Part shown: in pieces, positions 29,961-45,649 of the stretch | Numbering within the stretch: the stretch's first letter is position 1 | Layout of the letters: each line of letters starts with the position of its first letter | Assembly: GCF_002443255.2 (NCBI RefSeq) | Contig: NW_019211457.1 | Location: 20,781,497 to 20,845,496, forward strand | From: Varroa destructor | Taxonomy: Eukaryota; Arthropoda; Arachnida; Mesostigmata; Varroidae | DNA length: 64,000 nt | Direction: 5' to 3' | Notes under the pieces: generated by a model | Told to the model about the DNA's origin: nothing | The model's input: the letters and a program-made list of their open reading frames with translations, nothing else | Databases searched by the model: none | Program-made: the position numbers and the translations under genes

Positions 29961-32900
29961 AGAACCTTCACCATAGTGGTGAGTGGTGTTTGAAAGTCCT
30001 ACGTAAGACTGCGTCAATACGAAAAGGCATATTTGTGTGTCGACTATTATGAAGAAAGAAAATCCAAAGAAAGAAAGAGTGAAACTTTCTTCGAACTAGC
30101 CTTTGATATCGCTAATGGTCGCCTATGGCGTCGAAATAACCAACAGGATGTTGACCTTTTCGATCACTAACCACAGGCAAACGCGTTCGAAAGTAGCTGC
30201 CGAGGCAGTGGCAGCAGGGACTACGCAAGTTGCGGTCAAGAAGCTAAAATTAGCTGATGGTGAATTGCCACGGCTGAAACATTGACGAAGAGCAAAATGA
30301 AGGCCAAGGCCAGCCAGTGGAAAGGGAACGTTGCTGAAGATAATAAGCTATATTTGAGCACTTTTAACATCGGTCTGAAATGCCCAGAGAACAAGAAGCC
30401 ATTTTATTTCATATAGTCTATTTAGTGAGTGTTACAATTTATATAATAATACGTTTTTTTCGATATATAAACAATTAAGTTGACAAAATTTGAATATCAT
30501 AATCAGTTATTAAGAGCTAAATAACGTAAGAGTTGGTGATCATAACAGTATCTATAATACGGTATCTATAATGTTGGCAAGTTCGTCGAATTGTTTTTCT
30601 ATTACTGCTAAATGAAGATGTTAAAGCCAACAAATGCAAAAACATATTGCTACTCTGATATGTCTCGTTTGATGTTATGTTTAGGAAGCGAAGGCAAAAA
30701 TAAACTTATAAAAAATATTCGCTTTCTTTAATGGACTTATGTTCATCTTTCTCCATGAGCTACTTGAAAACCTTATAGAAATAAGGTTTTCGCTGATACC
30801 ATTGTGGAGAACTTCATTTGAAGTGATAATAATTAATAAACCAAAACGTAGGAAACGGAAAAAAAACTAAGAATTACATTGTGTTAAAATTAAATATTTG
30901 TCGTCATATCACTTGAGAAGCTAAGATGAGAACTGAATCGTGCGGTCGAGGCATTAGTGTTCACAACGGTATTATCTATGTTTTTATCTAATTTCTAGAA
31001 TACACCTTTCATTTGGGCAACATGCGTCGTTATTGATATTTGCCTAACAACGACGCCTACGGATGTAATTCAGAGGCACGGAAGTCAACGATCCATGTTA
31101 CTGTAACTCAAATTACATTTACGACTGAATAGATCGTAATCGAACGTATTATTTAGCTTGTATCTGACATCGATCATCAGTATTATTTCGCCCCTTACGA
31201 TCTGTTTTTACAGTTAAACGTTTGATAAACATACGACAGCTAAGCGATGAAGATCACCTACCTGACCTTGGAACTCCACGCTAACGAGTACTTCCACCAA
31301 TTACGATTATGAAATCTTGACACACAGGTCTTGCGTAACACCCAGAACAAGCATTGGTTGTTCACAAGCTTCATACAGAAGCAGTTTCGTTTTTAGCATG
31401 CAGCGAAAAAAAAAAATTGTATATCAGTTACACTATTCGGCAGAATGTTGACTTGTTTAACAAGGATCGCTTTATCCTATCTAGTGCCTAACGCGACTGT
31501 AATTTTCACATACTTAACCTTCCCTTATTTTTTAGACGATTTCTCAGGTAATACCCCCGGGAGAAGAATTGAGTGAGATTAGTTCAGAGAGGTGGTGTTT
31601 TTAGGGTCTATGTCCGAAGGTTTGCTAAAAAATACATCATTACCCAAAGCATGCTTCTAGCTGTATATTTCAGAAGAAATGTAATTTTAAAGCTGAGTCA
31701 AAGAAGACTTTGGCATCAGATGTTTATGCGTTAATGGAAATATTTGTAGCGTGAAAATAAGTACATATATATATAATCTAAAATGAGAATTTGCCTGTAA
31801 CTTCAGTGCACCTAAGTATCCGCTCGGTCACCGAGATCAAGCAACAGCTGCTGATATATAGGCGTGCTAGTGATTATCGGTAGAAATAACTTTCACAAAT
31901 GTATATAAGCTTATTCAAAGACGTAATTTATCAAAACATCAAAGTTATCATTTACTCAAATGATATCGAAATTAGTTATTGTAATTAACTGGGAGAGAAT
32001 AATCGCAAAACTCCGAAAAGCGTTGATCGTTTTTTACGGGTTGATCGGACATCTTAATCCGAGGTTTTATCATTCATCATTTTCAGGTTCACTCATTTTG
32101 TAGACCACGTTGTCTCGGTTCGAGACAATTTGAGGCCATTCTTACAGTTTAGAGTTTCTTGCACATTCATTTGATATTGGCTTGGCATATCGTGGTCCTT
32201 CCTTTGTGATTAAAATAACAAACATAGATTTATTCCTTTTATATAATCATTTATCAACTCCCTTGTAATAAGATGTTACAATAGTGACAATAACTCACCC
32301 ATTTTTTTTAACTTAACGACAATGACACTAATGCGGTGCATGGTGGCTTTCGGCATTAATTTCATATCTGTGGTTCTAGACTATTTGGAGACACTTTTTA
32401 CAACGAAGAACTTTACTATATTCATTAAATTAGCATAAATTAATGATGATAGATTTATATACATATCAGATTCTTACTTTCTCTTGTAATTATCACTCTT
32501 ACTTCTCGATTAGTGATCTATCTATCCTACTTATATCCCTATTCTATTTTTGTATTTCCATCTGATCTGCAGATGTTAAGCATTTAAGGGGCAATATTTA
32601 GCAATAATATTTAATATATAGTCGAGGTCTTGTTGGCTTCATATCTACTCAGAGGTCTGGTTTTGCTTTTACGTTTCCAAAAGTTTCATTTAGTTGCGTT
32701 CTCCTTTATATATCTGGTACATTTAAACATATCTCATGAATACGCGTGAAGTAATTGAATGGAAGAAATAATATTCAGTTCCGATTATACTTTAACACTT
32801 AGTTCTATTTTAGTATTACGACTTTAATTAGCCTGATACAGAACAAGGAAGCTGCGAAAAAAAGCATGATATTTGAGAATCCCTTTTCGAAAATAATCAG

Positions 32901-33301
32901 GTTTTTAATCCACACATTTTTTAACGATTTAGAAAATAGTAAAGAATCATTCTTTACATCGTAACATACTCACTACTTTATTCCAACATTTGAATACGAA
33001 AAACCTGTGTCATATACATATACTCGATTTTAAGTAGTTTAAGTGGGCTTGCACACCGAAATTGCACAACTTCAGGCAATTCCAAAACCAATCATGTTTG
33101 TGCGCCATAACCTTGAATTGCGTTGGACTAGTCCACGCCGATCAAGTAGTTATTCTGAAACGATTCGTGTTCAGCAAATGTCAGCCTAGTAAAAGACACT
33201 CGGTACTCAACAGCAATTTAAACTGAACGAAATTCTTTCAACTGAAGACTAGACTTCTTTCATTCCCCGAAAGTTTATACGGTTCGGTCTACAGGCTCTC
33301 T
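29961..33301. other. Intergenic region between elongase promoter and Abi 3' end
   Basis: No exon or RNA gene is recognised. Short open frames (60 codons at most) show no family resemblance. The rightmost few hundred bases should be Abi 3' UTR, with a minus-strand AATAAA at 32977-32982 as one possible poly(A) signal. Confidence 0.45.
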
Positions 33302-36769
<3,468 letters not shown>

Positions 36770-37827
36770 TTTTGCAAGCGGCGACGGAGGATCTGAGCCG
36801 AGGGGCACTGAAGTAACTGCTGCAAACGCTAACCGTTGTCACTCTTCCTGCAGATATTGGTTGTTTTGGCCAACCGAGATCACTTAGTAATGCACACTGG
36901 TTTCTGTAGTTCCGCTGCAGCGATTCCGACAACCTATAATGAAAAATACGTTACAATAGGCGACTCTAAGCTAAACTACGCAAGCTGAACCAGCCTTCTG
37001 TAGATCAATAAACGACCGACAGCTAATATGGCCGCATTTAGGCTTTGCTTGCTCAGTTATGAGGATTTGTGTAATTATAGTAATCGAATTGCTCACTGTT
37101 TGATGCAATCACTTCGTGTAAAAAATTGATGTAGCTCGCTATCATGAGTCACCACCGCATTCGACTTCGCTTGATTCATCGCATTGATATCTAGGTAATT
37201 AATAAAATGACTGAAAGGCTGATGGTGGCTCTGCGTCATTAAATCAACAATGGTGAGCTAGTAGCTTGTTTAAGTTTTGATGATTAGTTTTTGAGCTGCA
37301 AGCCATGTGTGTATTGCAATATCTACGACGTTTTATATCATATCATCACATATCAAGATAAATTTGCATGGGCTTTGGAATTTTAGTTTTAGAACTGTGT
37401 TCAGCAATAGCTATTAAAGAGCTAATACATGGTCAGAAAAAGTCAAACTAACAATAATTAAACCGATAATTCACTCAAACATACTTGAATTTACTAAACA
37501 TATTAATGAAAGTGCTTTAATCGCATCAAAAAAACACTCGTCCTTGAAATATTAGTGATGTTGCTCGGCAACTCCGTGTAAACATTTGAGATGCCGTCAA
37601 TAATAAAACTTATGAAGTTGTATTCGTTCACATAATATTTAGCAAGTCGACGAGAAAAAAAAATATCGTTTTTCTACAGTCGATCCTGTCATGGCGACAC
37701 TACGCCACCTCGCCACAATCAGGCCATTCAAATTTCATCTTCTACATGCTACTTTACATCTATCAGCATGAGTAGGAGCCCATAAGGAAATACGTAAAAA
37801 CTTCTCTAATAAACAAGAGAGGGCAAC

Positions 37828-37852
37828 ATCAACAACAACAACAACAACAACA
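37828..37852. repeat. (CAA)n microsatellite
   Basis: About eight CAA/ACA units in non-coding DNA upstream of Abi. Confidence 0.85.
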
Positions 37853-40715
37853 CGTTCAACATTTTTTTAAGGCCAAACGAAAACAAGCTTTGAAGCCGAT
37901 TTAAAAGGCAACAACGAATGCCAATAGATAAATACAATTGATTGATAATTAAATGAAAATAAACCGATACCGAACGCTGTTGCATAGATTTGGCTAAAAT
38001 TAAAGGTAAAATAGGTGAGATTGTCAGAATTTAATAACTACAACGCAGGATGTCGTATTATGTTGTTGTTGCGCAACTATAAATACACGCATATAGTAAT
38101 AGATGTGGTATATATAGAACCAATACCATTGCGCAAGCGTCCGACAAACTGACGACATCATACTGATAAATAAATATTGTATCTAGACAATCTAACCTGT
38201 TATAAAGAAAAAATCGAAAAAACATAAGATAAAAAGCTCACCGTCACCATCAGGTTGCTGCCATATAATAAGAGAGCTCTTTATAACTCATCGTCCGATC
38301 TTCTCCGTAACAGTAATATGTATGCTATAGTAAATACCATTATTCACAGAGAACCAGAATACGCCGTATCAAAAACAGGGTACGATGTGGTGTAATAAGG
38401 CCATTGCACATAGCGGGGAAGTGGTAAGATACGTTACTGTATATGATAAAGAAGAGGCACTTCAAATGGTAAAATTGCACCATGGGAAAAATGATGTAAA
38501 ATATATGCAAATAGAAAAAAAACACGCACAGTTTAAATTAATACTAATTGAATACTAAGAGATCTCTAACCAATACGAATAGCTACAGATGTAGAAACAA
38601 ATGAGAGCGGTACTATAATAATTTGGAGTAAAAATAATTGCTCACCGTTCGTAAATGCTCAAAGAACGAACCTTCTCGATTCATTCCACTTTTACCCGCT
38701 CTCTCTATCTCTCCCTATCTCTCTTTTTCTGCGTCTCTTTTTCTCTTCGGGTAATAATAACACCTCAACACGTTTCTTTATTTTTGTGTTGCGGTTGTGT
38801 GAAGTCCTCCGTTGCGCTATAAAAACTGCGGGCGGAGGAGCCTTTGAGAGCTATGAAAATAATTGTCAATGTTAAACTGTAAATTTAAATCTTAAGGCAG
38901 TTGTTTCAAAATCTGATCAATTAATACTATAACATCTATAACACTAATTATCATAACACAAATCAACCACACCACTGCTGAAGAAAACAAATGTCGTTAA
39001 ATACTGAGAAGACTAAATTAGTATATAGTATATCTCACCCGTCCCATTTTCACTCTAGTATTATATGTATATTATATAACAACACATGTGCGATGAATAC
39101 CAGCGGTACATCCACAGCAGTGGTGTATAATTTAATTATAAAATGTAAGAATTGTATTGGAATAACAAACATACATGCTTGAGTATATCAGTAAGAGAAA
39201 TTTTATAATAGGACACGCAGGTATAAATATACATAATATAAATAAACAATAAAAACTACAAAAAATAATAATGTACAGTACATTGCCTGTTTTTATTTTA
39301 GCTCGTAGTTGTGATTTTACTGGGTAGTGAGTGTTTGAAGAATGTCACGCGTTTTTGTTACGCTAATGTGTTTGCTTATTTCTATCAGAGCAAGGAGGTT
39401 GGTTTATCGTGACAGAGATCCGGTGTTGTTTTCCGCCACTACATAGCCCCTTCTGTCCTCATGCTGCAGCCGCCTTCATCAAGTTATGCTCTCCGTCTCA
39501 ATAGTAATACTTCTCTTGCAAGTACGCTATTTCAGCACAACAAAAATTTGTTGACCATCTAACGCTACACCCACGCACATTTCGAACATAACTATAGTTT
39601 TTTAACCAATAGAACATATACGATAAAATAATGTCGATCTTCCATTGGTGTCACCTCTTACTGCAACTAAGGTCAGCGGCCGTAGCAACACTGTTATCAT
39701 TATTAAAAAAACTACCGCGAAACATCAACACAAACACTCAAGTCGTATCAAATCGAAATGATGGACGATGGTCTTGATGATGTACTTATGATTGTAGCAT
39801 GACGCTGGCAACGGTGACTAAAGGTGGTAGTGACATTGGCAAACAGCACAGGGAGCAGTAATAATACAAATAATTCGATGTTTGTCAGGAAGGCATCAGG
39901 GGGTTTCGTTTTGTCTTTTTACTCGTTAATTATTATTGTTAATCTAGAAATGTAACCGTAATTCGTTCTTCTCCTGTCAAATGCGCACTCCGCTGAGAAC
40001 GCCAAGCTACCTTCCGACCTTAACAACAGAAGGGGCGCTGCAAATCTACTGTTTCTGTTCATCAATAGTGAAAGAGTGAAAAATGCAAAGGAATCATAAT
40101 AATAAAAGAACACAGTTTACAGATACCACTAACTAAATATGTGGAACACACGCATCTGTACGTGTATATCCACCTGCCGTTGTTATCATATCGTTTCGCC
40201 TTACTCTGCTTCGCTCACACGCTTGGATAGGCTCTAATATTGATGTCATCGGGCCCCCACAAATAATTTCGACCCATCCTATAACCTGGTAGATCAATTC
40301 AAATAACTTCCGAAAATGAGACAATTATATGAATAAAGAATATAGTCACGCCGATGGTACGCAAATATCAGCGAGTGGCTCTCGGTCAGCTGTGGGCAGG
40401 TAAGTGGACGTGATCTGTGGGGGTTCGGGAATTGGCGTTGTCGACCATAGTTTGCGGCTGCAATCAGCTGATGTTGCTGCCTGCAAAATCGCAGTTCAAG
40501 CGACTATCATGGCGGCGCGCACAACTCAAAAAAACAATAATAATTATTAGTTGTACAGCAATAATATTTTTATGATTATAATTATTGTGATTACTTTAAT
40601 ATAATTATTATCAATCAGTATATTTGTATTGAGCGCGCCACAAGCGAACCCTAATTCATATAAATATGAATAGTAGACAGTGTACATTGATACTAATGTT
40701 TAATATTACTACATC

Positions 40716-40734
40716 AATAATAATAATAATAATA
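40716..40734. repeat. (AAT)n microsatellite
   Basis: About six AAT units in non-coding DNA. Confidence 0.8.
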
Positions 40735-41294
40735 GCAATAGTTGACATCAGATAATAATGGCAATAGCATTGTCGCAAAAATATATCATAAACGAATGTA
40801 CGAGTTACTTTTTGCTCACTTTTTAAATTACTACTACGCACAAAGAAATATCGTTTTAGTTCTATGAATAGGAGGAAATATCTCCTCCTGAAGTCGCGGC
40901 AGATTTGGCCATTACAACCGGCCCAACTAACTCTTCACTAATTGACACTGTTGTGGTAACATTGCAAGCGTAAACACTTGATGAGACACGCGGCAAAAAA
41001 AGGGTAGATAGACGAATCATTAAAATCAACTCGTCTACGTAGTGCGGTGAATTACCTTATCCTACGTACCCGAGATACTGATAATAATGAATGAGGTGGT
41101 AACGGTGAATAGAGCCCATTAATAATTTCGGCATTTTTCAATAAAAAAAGTTTGAATTCAAATTTCTACGGACGGTAATAAAATAAATGTAGCAACAGCA
41201 CCACTAAATTAATTTTACATCCCTGCCTTAAACTAATACATTCTGGGAGTGCCTTAAATTAAAAAAATACCACTAATTTAAGTGCTTAGATGTA

Positions 41295-41330
41295 ACAATA
41301 ATAATGATGATAATAATAATAATAATAACA
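41295..41330. repeat. Imperfect (AAT)n repeat
   Basis: A run of AAT units interrupted by GATGAT, downstream of the stop of the minus-strand ELAV-like gene and probably in or near its 3' UTR. Confidence 0.75.
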
Positions 41331-41599
41331 CGAATTACATTGGTGGTAAACGTCTCAATAACAAAAATCCACCCTCTTTAAACGTTGGCCTGCTGTGGTA
41401 GTCGTTTATACGCTGGGTACTACAAATAGCCCACACTTTACCAATACAAGACAGAAGAGTTAAGTTAGATGTTTTCGTTCGGCCTCTTCAAATACAGTAA
41501 TACACTCTATTGTTGAACCCCCTTGATAAAATAGACGGTTTTGTAGATGGGTACCCCACGCTGTCCTGCTGCCGTGGTGTTTGTTAACTGCCCGTCTCT

Positions 41600-42865
41600 T
41601 CAATAGTATTGTTGTTGCTGTTGTTGTTGCTGCTGCTGTTGCCTCTTGTTGCCGTATCCCTGTTGGCCGTAGGCGCCCCCATTTGCGCCATCAGCCCCGT
41701 ACGCTGTCCCATAACCACCAGCCTGATTCCCGTTGTCATAGCCGCCCTGATCCATAGCCATGCCCATACCGGCACCCTGGTTCATCGTCATTCCGGTGCC
41801 CATAGCACCACCCATCGAACCACTAGCGACTTTGCCGGGAGTCTTGAACGACACCTGCAGCGGTTTGCCCGCGTAATGGAAACCGTTCAACTGTTCGATG
41901 GCCCATACAGCCTCAGAATAGTTTTGCATTGTGACAAAACCATAGCCTTTTGACTTCATGGTCATTTTGTCCTGAATCACGGAGGCTTTCTCAACCGTCC
42001 CATACTGGGCAAATAAGTGAAACAGTGAACTGTCATCAGTATCCACGCCAATGTTGTACACAAAAAGAATGAAGCCGCCACCACTACCGTTTTGAGTATC
42101 GTAGCTACCAGCATTCTGACCGCCAGCCTGTCCGTATCCGCCACCTTGGCCACCGTAATTCCCGGGTCCGGCCTTGTGTATAGGGTTGAAACGAACATTT
42201 GGGCGGAAAGAATTATGGAAAGGTGGGCCACCCATCCGACCGTGCATAGGCCCCCCGACACGGCCGCCCATTTGCTCACCCATTGTCATGGCTCTGTGTT
42301 TCTTTAGCTTCATTTGATCATCAGCGATTTTCACCTGTAGCGGCTCAACGCCGCCTTGAAGAGTCTTGCCGCTCATGCCTTGAATGGCGCGATCGGCATT
42401 CGATTTATCATCATAAAGAGCAAATGCCACACCTTTATTGGCGTTAGCAGCCATGTCGCGAAGTACGCGGAACTGTACGAGCCGACCAAATTGTGAAAAC
42501 ATTGCCTCGAGCTCCGCCGGGTCGAAATTCCGCGGTACGCCACGAATATACACATTAGTGTTCTTTGAATGATTAGAGTCGGACGGCTTGGCGATGGCCA
42601 CTTTCAGAGTCTTGTTGTCCATCTTGTAACCATTATAAGAGCCGATAGCTTTTTGAGCGTCGTCCGGATTATGATAATCGACGAAACCGAAGCCATAACT
42701 GTAACCAGACTGCTTATTGCGTACAATTTTACAAGTCTTGATAGGGCCGATTTGGGCAAAGAGGTCGTGGAACTCTTGGTCGCTGAGTCGCTGCGGCAGG
42801 TAGTTGATGATCAGGTTGGAAGAGGAAGGCTCATCTCCAGGGTGCGACCCGTAGCAGTTGGCCAT
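41600..42865 (-). CDS. ELAV/Hu-like RNA-binding protein with three RRMs, intronless
   Basis: This is a predicted RNA-binding protein of 421 residues in one exon, starting at ATG 42865 and ending at TGA. RRM1 spans about 17-93 (RNP2 LIINYLP, RNP1-like YGFGFVDY), RRM2 about 103-182 (VYIRGVP, KGVAFALY) and RRM3 about 265-343 (LFVYNIG, KGYGFVTM). RRM3 follows a Gly-rich hinge (about 199-264). The YLPQ signature of RRM1, the two tandem RRMs, the hinge and an RRM3 ending LQVSFKTPGK are the architecture of ELAV/Hu/FNE proteins, which bind U- or AU-rich RNA and steer splicing, stability or polyadenylation. Sex-lethal has similar RRM1-2 but lacks RRM3. RRM1 and RRM2 are more diverged than in typical Hu proteins, and the tail is Met/Gly/Gln-rich with a terminal run of about a dozen glutamines. 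Lack of introns suggests a retroposed or lineage-specific paralogue. Orthology to elav, fne or Rbp9 is not settled. Confidence 0.9.
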   Translation of the reverse strand: MANCYGSHPGDEPSSSNLIINYLPQRLSDQEFHDLFAQIGPIKTCKIVRNKQSGYSYGFGFVDYHNPDDAQKAIGSYNGYKMDNKTLKVAIAKPSDSNHSKNTNVYIRGVPRNFDPAELEAMFSQFGRLVQFRVLRDMAANANKGVAFALYDDKSNADRAIQGMSGKTLQGGVEPLQVKIADDQMKLKKHRAMTMGEQMGGRVGGPMHGRMGGPPFHNSFRPNVRFNPIHKAGPGNYGGQGGGYGQAGGQNAGSYDTQNGSGGGFILFVYNIGVDTDDSSLFHLFAQYGTVEKASVIQDKMTMKSKGYGFVTMQNYSEAVWAIEQLNGFHYAGKPLQVSFKTPGKVASGSMGGAMGTGMTMNQGAGMGMAMDQGGYDNGNQAGGYGTAYGADGANGGAYGQQGYGNKRQQQQQQQQQQQYY

Positions 42866-43668
42866 GGCGTCACTCAGGGCAAGACAACGTCACGCGGTGG
42901 TAACGACGGACTATAGTGAGGGTCGGCTAGGGCTAAACGTATGCCGGCTCTCGGCTTTCTCGCTCTTCACCACACAGACTCCTGCCCGGGGGACTCCTTT
43001 GCAACTCCTGCGGGAACTGCGCACACCTCGAGGACTGACGGACTTCGTATATGCCGACTGAAGTTCGCCGTCACGCGTCGAATCGCTGGCTGAGCCTTCG
43101 TCTTCCTACGTCACGAACGAAGTAACCAGCACACGATAAACGGCCAGTGAATGTCCGGACAAACACAAATCCTGCACAATCCTGAGGCTGAGTTCGCGGC
43201 ACCGCACAAGCAAGGCAAGCAACTTACTCGAAGAGCCGTGCGAAGAAAACTGGATCTTCACGAAGCTTCAAGTCTTCACCAATTAAGGCAAAACACTGTC
43301 AAAATAAAACTGCACTCCACAAAGCCAACGAGTTCTCTTGGGCGTCGCTTATGACACAACGTGGTACCAAGCCAAGGCGGAACGTACTACAACACGGTAC
43401 GGAAGGTACCACGATCGTGCCACACTTGAATTCCTATTTATTTTTTCTTGTAAAAATGGTAAAATACGGCTTTTTCCCAAATACTTGACAACCTGAATAG
43501 AATCACTAAATCTAAATGTAAATATAAAGCAAATCCTGACCAAAGGTGCCCACCAAAACATATCTGTGGTACTAAACAGCGAATGTGGCTGTATTTCCGG
43601 TTTCGACAAGTCTTTTTCTTGTGACCACGTTTTGTGATTGACGTCGAGTCGACTTCAAAGTGAAAAAA
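42866..43668. promoter_or_regulatory. Divergent promoter region between ELAV-like gene and RpS14
   Basis: The start codons of the two genes face away from each other across 803 bases. The half next to the ELAV-like gene (about 42870-43350) is GC/CpG-rich and is probably its leader and promoter. Just before RpS14, a C followed by a pure pyrimidine run at 43612-43620 fits a 5'TOP transcription start, which is usual for ribosomal protein genes. The start sites are inferred. Confidence 0.5.
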
Positions 43669-45543
43669 ATGGCCCCTAAGAAGGGAAAGTTACAGCAGGA
43701 TGCACCCGTGCTCAATCTTGGCCCCCAGGTACGAGCCGAGACCGTTACGGAATACGTGAATTTGTGGTGACTTGTGAAGTTCTTCCGATGGTTGGCACCA
43801 GGTGTAACTTTACGAAAAAAAATTCGAACATGCATAACCACGAAAAGTTCTCTGACCGTGTTTCCAATTAATATATTTAATTTTGATGAAATTTCAGGTT
43901 TATGACGGAAATAACGTGTTCGGTGTGGCTCACATCTATGCGTCGTTCAACGACACTTTCGTTCATGTTACTGATCTGTCGGGTCGTGAAACTATCGTGA
44001 GAGTTACCGGCGGTATGTATTCGAAAAGCAACTAAAAAACGAAAAAAGTCTTACGGCTCACCTGCACTCGCACGGCTACGGATAACACGACTCTAGTTAA
44101 CAATTTTTATTGATTCGCTGCGGTTGGTAGAGTGGCAAGCTATAGAACGTAGGTAAAATGTGCTGTTCGATGTAAGTAATTAGTGAGTGCATTTTAGAAT
44201 GGATGTAAACAGATCGAAGATTACTAACACCATATTGAAATTTCAGTAATTCTAGCCTGCTAGTTGACCTTATCATCGAAATCCTACGTAACGTCCCTCA
44301 GCATTTCGATCAGTGCAAGTGCAGAAAAGAGATAATTGATGCTTTGCCATAAATATTTTCTTAGAGAATTGGTGCTTCTAGAAAATCTCGGCAACGTCGT
44401 GTGTTAATAAATCAGTACTAATAGAAATGAACACAGAATTGGAAAAGTAGGTGCAGCAACTGCTAACGGTGGTTAGCCATGCAGCAGTTGCAATACTGTA
44501 TAAAAATCTTCTTACACTGAGCAACTGGACAAAACGTACAAGTGATGTATAATGAAGGTCGAACATGTTTTGTGCTGAATACAATTGTTGTTATTATTTG
44601 CTATGTATTTACAGGTATGAAAGTGAAGGCTGACCGTGACGAGTCATCGCCGTATGCGGCTATGTTAGCCGCCCAGGACGTAGCTGAGAAGTGCAAGGCC
44701 GTTGGAATCACAGCTCTACATATTAAACTTCGTGCCACCGGAGGTATGTCTCTAGATGGATTAAATATAAGCATGTAAAAACTACAATAAATATAAATGC
44801 TACCCTCTATTATGAACCTTAGATAACGTGCTAATATCAGGAAACTGGTTGTGGTTAAGTGGAAATAAATATTTCGTCGTAAGATAAAGGGCTTTACTTG
44901 GATCTAAGAATTTTATTTCTGGGATTGCTATTCATAGCCTCTAAGAAACTATATTTAATTTTACGTCGTAACTCAGCAGTGTTATTAGATTACAAATGTT
45001 AAATGTGTAGTTTGTAATGCACGGTAATGACCGGAAATGGTATTTGTTGGTGCATATATTAGTAAATCAACGTTGAAATCTCGCTTACATTTTACCACCG
45101 GGCGACAAATCGTAACAACCGGTGATAAAATTATGAGTTATTATTCAAGTAATCCATTGCGTCTTCATTGTATTAAAATTCAGTCATTCAATGGATTGAT
45201 TTACAGGCGCTTGCAATATGGTCATTCTTTAGTTATAGCAGAACATAAGTTAACTAATAGTAGGACCTAATACTAGGTTAGCATATATAGGATATGCAGA
45301 TGTGGGTGATCAAAATGTTTTTTTAAATGTATTAATCTTTGAAGCCCGATTATTAGATGTTTATTTCAATAACATTTATTTTCCCATGCAGGAACACGCA
45401 CCAAGACTCCTGGACCCGGAGCGCAATCCGCTCTCCGCGCATTAGCTCGTTCTGATATGAAAATCGGTCGTATTGAAGACGTGACGCCCATTCCTTCGGA
45501 TGCTAGCCGTAGGAAAGGAGGTCGTCGGGGTAGGAGGCTCTAG
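43669..45543 (+). CDS. RpS14: 40S ribosomal protein S14 (uS11)
   Basis: This is a structural protein of the small ribosomal subunit platform, with four coding exons: 43669-43728, 43898-44012, 44615-44743 and 45392-45543. All junctions are GT..AG and phases agree, giving 151 residues, the usual length for the eukaryotic protein. The start [10 protein letters not shown], the core [58 protein letters not shown] and the basic C-terminal GGRRGRRL leave no doubt. Introns are 169, 602 and 648 bases, and I saw no convincing snoRNA boxes in them. The ATG is preceded by a run of adenines, and a TOP-like pyrimidine tract lies about 50 bases upstream. A poly(A) signal follows at 45640. Confidence 0.98.
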
Positions 45544-45639
45544 ACGTGTGCTCATAATCAGTGGCGTGGCTTGCTTTGCGTGCTTCAGAGTTCTCCATAG
45601 ATAGTATTCCTGCGGGGTTTCGAGGCTGAAAGCATGACG

Positions 45640-45645
45640 AATAAA
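45640..45645 (+). terminator. RpS14 polyadenylation signal
   Basis: AATAAA lies 97 bases past the RpS14 stop codon, which is a normal short 3' UTR for a ribosomal protein gene. Confidence 0.65.
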
Positions 45646-45649
45646 CACT

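Larger units (their letters stand above)
36770..41599. other. Probable Abi 5' leader/promoter region and intergenic DNA
   Basis: No coding exon is recognised. On the minus strand, donor-like sites (CGG-GTGAGC near 38644, GACGGTGAGC near 38233) follow plausible leader sequence, so non-coding Abi first exons may lie here. A pyrimidine-rich tract (CTCTCTATCTCTCCC-type) occupies about 38697-38750, and a GC-richer patch lies at about 40140-40520. The right end belongs to the 3' side of the ELAV-like gene and is rich in AAT runs. All of this is inference from position and short motifs. Confidence 0.35.
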
